A DNA stretch of 19,662 nt from JACDDK01 sp038198445 (lineage in GTDB: Bacteria; Actinomycetota; Rubrobacteria; Rubrobacterales; Rubrobacteraceae): the NCBI GenBank assembly GCA_038198445.1, contig JBBPZZ010000095.1, positions 1-19,662 of the forward strand, in the 5' to 3' direction. The notes under the pieces are model-generated. The model saw only the letters and a list, made by a program, of their open reading frames with translations. It made no database searches and was not told where the DNA came from. The translations under genes were made by a program, and so were the position numbers. This document shows positions 13,833 through 19,662 of the stretch, in pieces; the first letter of the stretch is position 1; each line of letters opens with the position of its first letter.

Positions 13833-15680
13833 ATGAGCTTCAACCTTAGAGAGATGCTGGATTCGCGAGTCCTGATCGGCGACGGCGCGATGGGTACTCT
13901 GCTCGGAGAACGCGGCGTCGATTACGGGCATCCTTACGCCCGCGCCAACCTCACCCATCCCGCCCTGGTCTCCGGCATCCACGAAGAGTATCTTCGTGCT
14001 GGCGCCAACATCATAGAGACGAACACCTTCTCCGCCAACCGCTTCAAGCTATCCGACCACAAGCTCGAAGACAAGATGCACGAGATCAACTTGGAAGGAG
14101 CGCGCCTCGCCCGCAAGGCGGTGGAAGCCACCGGCCAGCCCGGCGACCGGGCGCTGGTCCTCGGCGCGATAGGTCCTCTGGGCCGCCCGCTCACGCCAAT
14201 AGGTTCCCTGACGCACGATGGTGCGCGTGAGGTCTTTCTGGAACAGGCCGAAGCGCTCCTCGAAGGCGAGGCCGACGCCTTGCTGCTCGAAACTTTCACG
14301 GACCTCGCGGAACTACGGCTGGCCTACGAGACGGTAAACGGCCTCGGCGTGCCGGTTCTCGCTTACAAGACTTTCGTCGAGGATGGCGAGACGCTCGCGG
14401 AGGGTCTGCCGGAGCGGGCGGCGCGGGAGATCTGCTCTTGGGGCGCGGATCTCACCGGCGCGAACTGCACCGTCGGGCCGCAGAGGATGGTTCAGATCAT
14501 CGAGCAGATGTCAGCCGGAGCCGGTCCCGTAGCCGCCTTCCCAAACCCCGGACTGCCGCAGCTCATAGACGGCCACATCCGTTACCGCCGCGACATAGGC
14601 CACTTCACCGAGTACGGCGTGAAGCTCGCCGAGGCTGGAGCGCACCTCATCGGAGGCTGCTGCGGCACCACCCCGGATCACGTCAAGGCGCTCTCCGAGG
14701 CGCTGCGGGACTTCAAGCCAAACGGGCGCGCTGCCTACCACCGGGCCGCCGTCACGGAGAATGCCGGACGCCCGGAGGTCTCCACCCAGCCGGTGACGCG
14801 GTTCGCCGAGAAGCTCAGGAGCGGCTTCGCCGTCACCGTGGAGGTAGACCTGCCGCGCGGCAACGACATCACGAGCGTCATCGAGGCCGCGCGGCGCCTG
14901 AAGGACCGCGGCGTCGACGCCATAGACATCTCGGACGGAGCGCGCGCCCGCCTGCGGATGCACCCGGTGGCGGCGGCCAGGATCGTCCAGGACGAAACCG
15001 GAATGGAAGTCGTCGCCCACATCTCCTGCCGCGACCGGAATATTATCGGGCTGCAGGCGGACCTGCTCGGCGCGGCGGCGCTCGGGGTGAAGAACATCCT
15101 CGCCATTACCGGCGACCCCACCCAGATCGGCGACTACCCCGAGGCAACGGGCGTCTTCGACACGGACGCCGTCGGCCTCGTCCACGTCCTCTCGAAGATG
15201 AACCAGGGCGAAGACCTGGCGGGCAACCCCATCGGGGATCCACCGGGGTTCCTCATAGGCGCATCCTTCAACCCGACCGCAGAGGACCTCGACTCCGAGG
15301 TGGACAAGCTCCGGCGCAAGGTCGAAGCCGGGGCGCACGCCTTCTGGACGCAGCCGGTCTTCGAGATCGGCGCTCTGGAGACCGCCCTGGAGAAGATAGA
15401 GGACATGGACGTCCGTATCCTGCTCGGCCTCATGCCGCTGAGGAGCGCCCGCCAGGCCGAGTTCCTCCACCACGAGGTCCCCGGCATAGACATCCCCAGA
15501 CACATCCGCGAGACGCTCGCCGGGCTATCTCCCGAGGACGCCCCGAAGTTCGGCGTCGAGGTGGCCCAGCAACTGCTCGTCAAGGCGCAGCCCCTCGTGA
15601 ACGGCGCTTACATAATGCCGCCCGCGAGCGCGCCGGACCTGGCGGGAGACGTGGTGGATGCGATCAGCGTCAAGAACTGA
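13833..15680 (+). CDS. Bifunctional homocysteine S-methyltransferase / 5,10-methylenetetrahydrofolate reductase
   Basis: Two enzymes of methionine synthesis in one 615-residue chain, the arrangement of B. subtilis YitJ. Residues 1-300 are a homocysteine S-methyltransferase barrel: an ILIGDGAMGT-like start (LIGDGAMGTLLGERG), ETNTFSANR, and the three zinc ligands C212 (GANCTVGP) and C276-C277 (GGCCGTTPDH). Residues about 325-605 are a MetF-type flavin reductase with VTVEVDLPRGND, NILAITGDPTQIGDYPEA and FWTQPVFEIGALE. It reduces methylene-THF to methyl-THF, the donor MetH needs. ATG 13833 is chosen over the in-frame GTG at 13800 because GAGAGG lies about eight bases before it and the riboswitch platform overlaps the longer start. 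The metH gene follows after 31 bases. Confidence 0.95.
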   Translation: MSFNLREMLDSRVLIGDGAMGTLLGERGVDYGHPYARANLTHPALVSGIHEEYLRAGANIIETNTFSANRFKLSDHKLEDKMHEINLEGARLARKAVEATGQPGDRALVLGAIGPLGRPLTPIGSLTHDGAREVFLEQAEALLEGEADALLLETFTDLAELRLAYETVNGLGVPVLAYKTFVEDGETLAEGLPERAAREICSWGADLTGANCTVGPQRMVQIIEQMSAGAGPVAAFPNPGLPQLIDGHIRYRRDIGHFTEYGVKLAEAGAHLIGGCCGTTPDHVKALSEALRDFKPNGRAAYHRAAVTENAGRPEVSTQPVTRFAEKLRSGFAVTVEVDLPRGNDITSVIEAARRLKDRGVDAIDISDGARARLRMHPVAAARIVQDETGMEVVAHISCRDRNIIGLQADLLGAAALGVKNILAITGDPTQIGDYPEATGVFDTDAVGLVHVLSKMNQGEDLAGNPIGDPPGFLIGASFNPTAEDLDSEVDKLRRKVEAGAHAFWTQPVFEIGALETALEKIEDMDVRILLGLMPLRSARQAEFLHHEVPGIDIPRHIRETLAGLSPEDAPKFGVEVAQQLLVKAQPLVNGAYIMPPASAPDLAGDVVDAISVKN

Positions 15681-15711
15681 CCGCTGAAGGCAACGGTTAG
15701 AATAGAGGTAC

Positions 15712-18700
15712 ATGGTTCTACAGAGCACACTCAAGGAAGATAGAAAAGCCCGCCTGGAGAAGTTCCGGGCTGCTTTAAAGCAGCGTATACTGCTATTGGA
15801 TTGCGCGATGGGGACCATGATCCAATCCTACGACCTCTCCGACGCGGACTACCGCGGCGACCGTTTCACCGACCACCCCGGAGAACTAAAAGGCAACAAT
15901 GACCTGCTCTCCATAACGCAGCCCGGCATAATCCGCGACATCCACGAAGCCGCGATGGACGCCGGCTCGGACATCATCGAGACGAACACGTTCTCATCCA
16001 CCTCCATCGCCCAGGCCGACTACAAGATGGAGGACCTGGCCTACGAACTGAACTTCGAGGCCGCCCGTATCGCACGTGGAGCCGCGGATAGCTATTCGGA
16101 CAACACTCCAGATAAGCCGCGTTTCGTGGCCGGGGCACTTGGGCCGACGAACCGCACGGCCTCGCTCTCGCCGGACGTAAACAACCCCGGATTCAGGAAC
16201 GTCACGTTCGACGAGCTCGCCGAAGCGTACCGGGAAGCGGCGCGAGGACTCGTGGAAGGCGGCGCGGACCTGCTGCTCGTGGAGACAATCTTCGACACAC
16301 TCAACGCGAAGGCGGCGATCTTCGGCATTACCTCGTACCTCGAAGAAGAGGACCTGGACGTGCCGATCATGATCTCCGGCACCATCACCGACGCGAGCGG
16401 ACGCACGCTCTCGGGACAGGTAACGGAAGCGTTCTACAACTCCGTGCGCCACGCGAACCCCATCAGCATCGGCCTGAACTGCGCTTTGGGCTCGAAGGAG
16501 CTTCGCCAGTACATCGAGGAGCTTTCGCGGATAGCGGAGGCGCCGGTGAGCGCCTACCCGAACGCCGGTCTGCCGAACGAGTTCGGCGAGTACGACGAGA
16601 GCCCGGAGTTCATGGCGAAGGAGATCGGGGAGTGGGCCGCGAACGGCTGGCTGAACATCGTAGGCGGCTGCTGCGGCACCACCCCGGCGCACATCGAGGC
16701 GATAGCCGAGGCCGTCTCCGGCCACGCGCCACGCGAGCTGCCGGAGCGTCCGTCCTTGATGCGGCTCTCCGGTCTTGAGCCATGCAACATCGGGCCGGAG
16801 TCGCTGTTCGTGAACGTCGGAGAGCGGACGAACGTCACGGGATCGGCGAGGTTCAAGGACCTGATCCTGAACGACGACTACGAGACGGCCCTGGACGTGG
16901 CGCGGCAGCAGGTGGAGAACGGCGCGCAGGTCATAGACGTGAACATGGACGAGGGGATGCTCGACGGCGAGGAGGCGATGGTCACGTTCCTCAACCTCGT
17001 CGCCGCCGAGCCGGACATCTCGCGCGTCCCGGTGATGATCGACTCGTCCAAATGGTCCATCATCGAGGCGGGCCTGAAACTGGTGCAGGGCAAGGCAGTC
17101 GTCAATTCCATCAGCATGAAGGAGGGCGAGGAGGAGTTCGTCCGGCAGGCGCGGTTGCTGAAAAGGTACGGTGCCGCCGTGATCGTGATGGCCTTCGACG
17201 AGCAAGGCCAGGCCGATACGAAGGAGCGGAAGGTCTCCATCTGCCAGCGGGCGTACAAAATACTGACCGAGGAAGTCGGCTTCCCTCCAGAGGACATAAT
17301 CTTCGATCCGAACGTCTTCGCCATCGCCACCGGGATTGACGAGCATAACAACTACGGCGTGGACTACATAGAGGCGGTGCGTGAGATCCATCAGACCCTC
17401 CCCCACGCCAAGACCTCCGGCGGCATCTCGAACGTCTCGTTCTCGTTCCGGGGCAACAATCCGGTGCGCGAGGCCATACACGCCGCTTTCCTCTACCATG
17501 CCATAGACGCTGGCCTGACCATGGGCATCGTCAACGCCGGACAATTGTCCGTTTACGACACACTGGACGCGGAGTTGCGCGAGGCGGTCGAGGACGTGGT
17601 AATGAACCGCCGCGACGACTCGACCGAGCGGCTCCTGGAGCTCGCGGAGAAGTATCGCGGGCAGGCTGAGGGCTCGTCGAACGAGAAAGACCTGGAGTGG
17701 CGGAGTTGGCCGGTCACGAAGCGGTTGGAGCACGCGCTGGTCAAGGGGATCGCCGATTACGTCGAGGACGATACCGAGGAGGCGCGGCAGGAGTTCGACC
17801 GTCCTATAGAGGTGATCGAAGGTCCCTTGATGGACGGGATGAACGTGGTCGGGGATCTGTTCGGCGCGGGGAAGATGTTTTTGCCGCAGGTCGTCAAGAG
17901 CGCACGCGTGATGAAGAAGGCCGTGGCGTATCTCATCCCGTTTATCGAGGCGGAGAAAGGCGAGGCCCGGAAGCCGAACGGCACGGTCGTGATGGCGACG
18001 GTCAAGGGCGACGTGCATGACATTGGGAAGAACATCGTCGGGGTCGTATTGCAGTGCAACAACTTCGAGGTGATCGACCTCGGGGTGATGGTTCCGTCGG
18101 CGAAGATCCTTCAAACGGCGAAGGAGAAGGGCGCGGACATCATCGGACTCTCGGGCCTGATAACGCCGTCGCTGGACGAGATGGTCCACAACGCGAAGGA
18201 GATGCAGCGCGAGGGGTTCGAGATACCGCTCCTCATCGGCGGGGCGACTACCTCGCAGACGCACACCGCTGTCAAGATCGCGCCGGGCTACGAGCAGCCC
18301 GTGATCCACGTGAAGGACGCCTCCCGCGCCGTCGGAGTGGTCCAGAACCTGGTGAGCGACGGCGGCCGCAAGGAAGCCTACGCAGAGCAGATCGCCGCCG
18401 AGTACGAGCAGGTGCGCGTCAAGCACGCCGGACGCCGCTCGAAGACGAAGATGACCACGCTGGAGAAGGCGCGGGCGAATCGGATGAAGATCGACTGGGA
18501 CGGCTACGAGCCGCCAGTTCCGAACGTGATCGGCGTCCGCACGTTCGACGATTACTCGCTGGAGGAGATCCGGAACTACATCGACTGGACACCGTTCTTC
18601 CACTCCTGGCAGTTAAAGGCCAGCTATCCCAAGATCCTCGACGATCCCGAGAAGGGCGAGGAAGCCCGCAAACTCTTCGCCGACGCTCAAGAACTTCTCG

Positions 18701-19491
18701 ACCGCATCATCGAGGAGAAGTGGCTCACGGCCCGCGCCGTCTTCGGCCTCTTCCCCGCCAGCCTGCTGCCAAACGACTCCGTCGAGGTCTACACCGACGA
18801 TTCGCGGAAAGAGGTGCTGACCGAGCTTCACTTCCTGCGCCAGCAGAAGCAGAAGCCGCCGGGCCGTCCCAACCACTCCCTCGCCGACTTCGTCGCCCCA
18901 AAGAGCACCGGCCTAGAAGACCACATTGGTATGTTCGCCGTAACGGCCGGCATCGGCGCGGACGAGGCGGCGAAGCGTTTTGAGGAAGATAACGACGTCT
19001 ACAACGCGATCATGGTCAAGGCGCTGGCCGACCGGCTGGCCGAGGCGTTCGCCGAGCTGCTGCACCGGCGAGTCCGCACGGAGTTCTGGGGCTACGCGGC
19101 GGATGAGAGCCTCGACACGAGCGCCATCATCCGGGAAGAGTACCGGGGCATCCGGCCCGCCCCCGGCTATCCGGCCTGCCCCGAACACACCGAGAAGCGC
19201 ACCCTTTGGGAGTTGCTGGACTCCGAGGCCAACGCCGGCATCACACTAACGGAAAGTTGCGCGATGTATCCGGGCGCTGCGGTCAGCGGCTACTACTTCT
19301 CGCACCCGGAATCCACGTACTTCGGTGTCGCGGAGATCGGGCGGGATCAAGCCCAGGACTACGCCGACCGCAAGGGTTGGACCCTCGAAGAGGCCGAGAA
19401 GTGGCTCTCTCCGAACCTGGGTTACGACCCCGAGCAGCCAATCAAGGTTGATACGGCGATTCCACAGGCTGTAAGCAAGTCCGCAAGATAG
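15712..19491 (+). CDS. metH: Cobalamin-dependent methionine synthase
   Basis: Transfers a methyl group from 5-methyl-THF to homocysteine through cobalamin. All four modules are present in 1259 residues. The homocysteine domain (about 20-345) has zinc ligands C257 (GLNCALGS) and C320-C321 (GGCCGTTPAH). The pterin domain (about 360-620) opens with FVNVGERTNVTGSARF. The B12 module (about 660-890) has the cap motif LFGAGKMFLPQVVKSARVMK and the cobalt-ligand motif DVHDIGKNI, with H769 the equivalent of E. coli H759. The C-terminal SAM-dependent reactivation domain has R-x3-GYPACPEH (R1148). The reactivation domain implies a flavodoxin-like reductant elsewhere. A weak AGAGG precedes ATG 15712 by three bases. 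It very likely shares the riboswitch-controlled transcript. No terminator is visible after its stop; an IS begins within about 75 bases. Confidence 0.97.
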   Translation: MVLQSTLKEDRKARLEKFRAALKQRILLLDCAMGTMIQSYDLSDADYRGDRFTDHPGELKGNNDLLSITQPGIIRDIHEAAMDAGSDIIETNTFSSTSIAQADYKMEDLAYELNFEAARIARGAADSYSDNTPDKPRFVAGALGPTNRTASLSPDVNNPGFRNVTFDELAEAYREAARGLVEGGADLLLVETIFDTLNAKAAIFGITSYLEEEDLDVPIMISGTITDASGRTLSGQVTEAFYNSVRHANPISIGLNCALGSKELRQYIEELSRIAEAPVSAYPNAGLPNEFGEYDESPEFMAKEIGEWAANGWLNIVGGCCGTTPAHIEAIAEAVSGHAPRELPERPSLMRLSGLEPCNIGPESLFVNVGERTNVTGSARFKDLILNDDYETALDVARQQVENGAQVIDVNMDEGMLDGEEAMVTFLNLVAAEPDISRVPVMIDSSKWSIIEAGLKLVQGKAVVNSISMKEGEEEFVRQARLLKRYGAAVIVMAFDEQGQADTKERKVSICQRAYKILTEEVGFPPEDIIFDPNVFAIATGIDEHNNYGVDYIEAVREIHQTLPHAKTSGGISNVSFSFRGNNPVREAIHAAFLYHAIDAGLTMGIVNAGQLSVYDTLDAELREAVEDVVMNRRDDSTERLLELAEKYRGQAEGSSNEKDLEWRSWPVTKRLEHALVKGIADYVEDDTEEARQEFDRPIEVIEGPLMDGMNVVGDLFGAGKMFLPQVVKSARVMKKAVAYLIPFIEAEKGEARKPNGTVVMATVKGDVHDIGKNIVGVVLQCNNFEVIDLGVMVPSAKILQTAKEKGADIIGLSGLITPSLDEMVHNAKEMQREGFEIPLLIGGATTSQTHTAVKIAPGYEQPVIHVKDASRAVGVVQNLVSDGGRKEAYAEQIAAEYEQVRVKHAGRRSKTKMTTLEKARANRMKIDWDGYEPPVPNVIGVRTFDDYSLEEIRNYIDWTPFFHSWQLKASYPKILDDPEKGEEARKLFADAQELLDRIIEEKWLTARAVFGLFPASLLPNDSVEVYTDDSRKEVLTELHFLRQQKQKPPGRPNHSLADFVAPKSTGLEDHIGMFAVTAGIGADEAAKRFEEDNDVYNAIMVKALADRLAEAFAELLHRRVRTEFWGYAADESLDTSAIIREEYRGIRPAPGYPACPEHTEKRTLWELLDSEANAGITLTESCAMYPGAAVSGYYFSHPESTYFGVAEIGRDQAQDYADRKGWTLEEAEKWLSPNLGYDPEQPIKVDTAIPQAVSKSAR

Positions 19492-19567
19492 GGACAGAAA
19501 ATTTGGCTCTCTGCTCACTACTTACAGCAATAGTCAGAGATATTGACCCGCATGCGATCATGGAGGA

Positions 19568-19662
19568 ATGAAATCTTACTCAGAAGACCTGCGCCAAAAG
19601 ATCGTTGTCGCCGTGGAACGCGGCGTGCCCAAGAGCGAGGCTGCCCGCCTTTTCGACGTGAG
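19568..19662 (+). CDS. IS630-type transposase, N-terminal start (cut by window edge)
   Basis: ATG 19568 opens a frame reading MKSYSEDLRQKIVVAVERG then VPKSEAARLFDV up to the window end. This is the N-terminal helix-turn-helix characteristic of IS630/Tc1-like transposases, which bind the element's terminal repeats. GGAGG lies directly before the ATG, unusually close. The left terminal repeat should lie between the metH stop and 19567, but cannot be identified without the other end. The codon use is plainer and less GC-rich than in metH, as expected for a mobile gene. Confidence 0.85.
   Translation, partial: MKSYSEDLRQKIVVAVERGVPKSEAARLFDV

Noticed and set aside
15994..18603. An 869-codon open frame antisense to metH, and similar long antisense frames over 14511-15503 and 9942-11093
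   Set aside because: They mirror genes with strong domain matches on the other strand. High GC content leaves few stop codons in the opposite frames, and their products are Arg/His/Asp-rich without any recognisable domain.
1..19662. CRISPR arrays, tRNA or rRNA genes, toxin-antitoxin or phage-defence modules
   Set aside because: No regularly spaced repeats, cloverleaf-like segments or recognisable defence proteins were seen. The region is mainly housekeeping and carotenoid genes.

Overview
The window is GC-rich, densely coded bacterial chromosome. Several traits point to a pigmented actinobacterium, most like the deep-branching Rubrobacter type: an InhA-like enoyl reductase, a TATACT element six bases before a GTG start (the leaderless arrangement common in actinobacteria), adjacent crtI and crtB genes, and a two-domain homocysteine methyltransferase/MTHFR next to metH. 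The genus is inferred from gene content, not established.

Layout. 1-116: 3' end of a transposase gene. 164-745 (-): small TPR-like protein. 817-1646 (+): fabI behind an inverted repeat that could be an operator, converging on a secreted low-complexity protein (1666-2208, -). 2283-4849 (-): rpsF-rpsR-rplI-dnaB, with a likely promoter at 4920-4948, a hairpin in the rpsF leader and a strong terminator-like hairpin just before dnaB. There is no ssb between rpsF and rpsR. 5043-8367 (+): a MacB/LolD-type ATPase and its 856-residue two-half FtsX-type permease. 8495-11099 (-): an RlmI-like rRNA methyltransferase followed by a PlsB-like acyltransferase gene split by a one-base frameshift. 11148-13617 (+): crtI-crtB, the first two dedicated steps of carotenoid synthesis, divergent from the methyltransferase gene across a short AT-rich stretch. 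13660-19491 (+): a SAM-I riboswitch, a bifunctional homocysteine S-methyltransferase/methylenetetrahydrofolate reductase, and a full-length cobalamin-dependent methionine synthase. 19568-end: start of an IS630-type transposase.

How the genes work together. The methionine block makes 5-methyl-THF (MTHFR domain) and uses it to methylate homocysteine (MetH). The riboswitch can shut the block off when SAM is plentiful, apparently by hiding the ribosome binding site of the first gene. The ribosomal/helicase operon couples translation and replication genes, and its hairpins suggest control at both ends.

No clearly new multi-gene system is visible. The most interesting points are small: a probable AUC start codon for rpsF, a terminator that leaves dnaB no room for an ordinary promoter downstream of it, mutually exclusive pairings in the riboswitch expression platform, and the single-base lesion in the acyltransferase gene. 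Stretches without genes are short; 8368-8494 holds nothing I can support, and 13618-13832 is the riboswitch leader.
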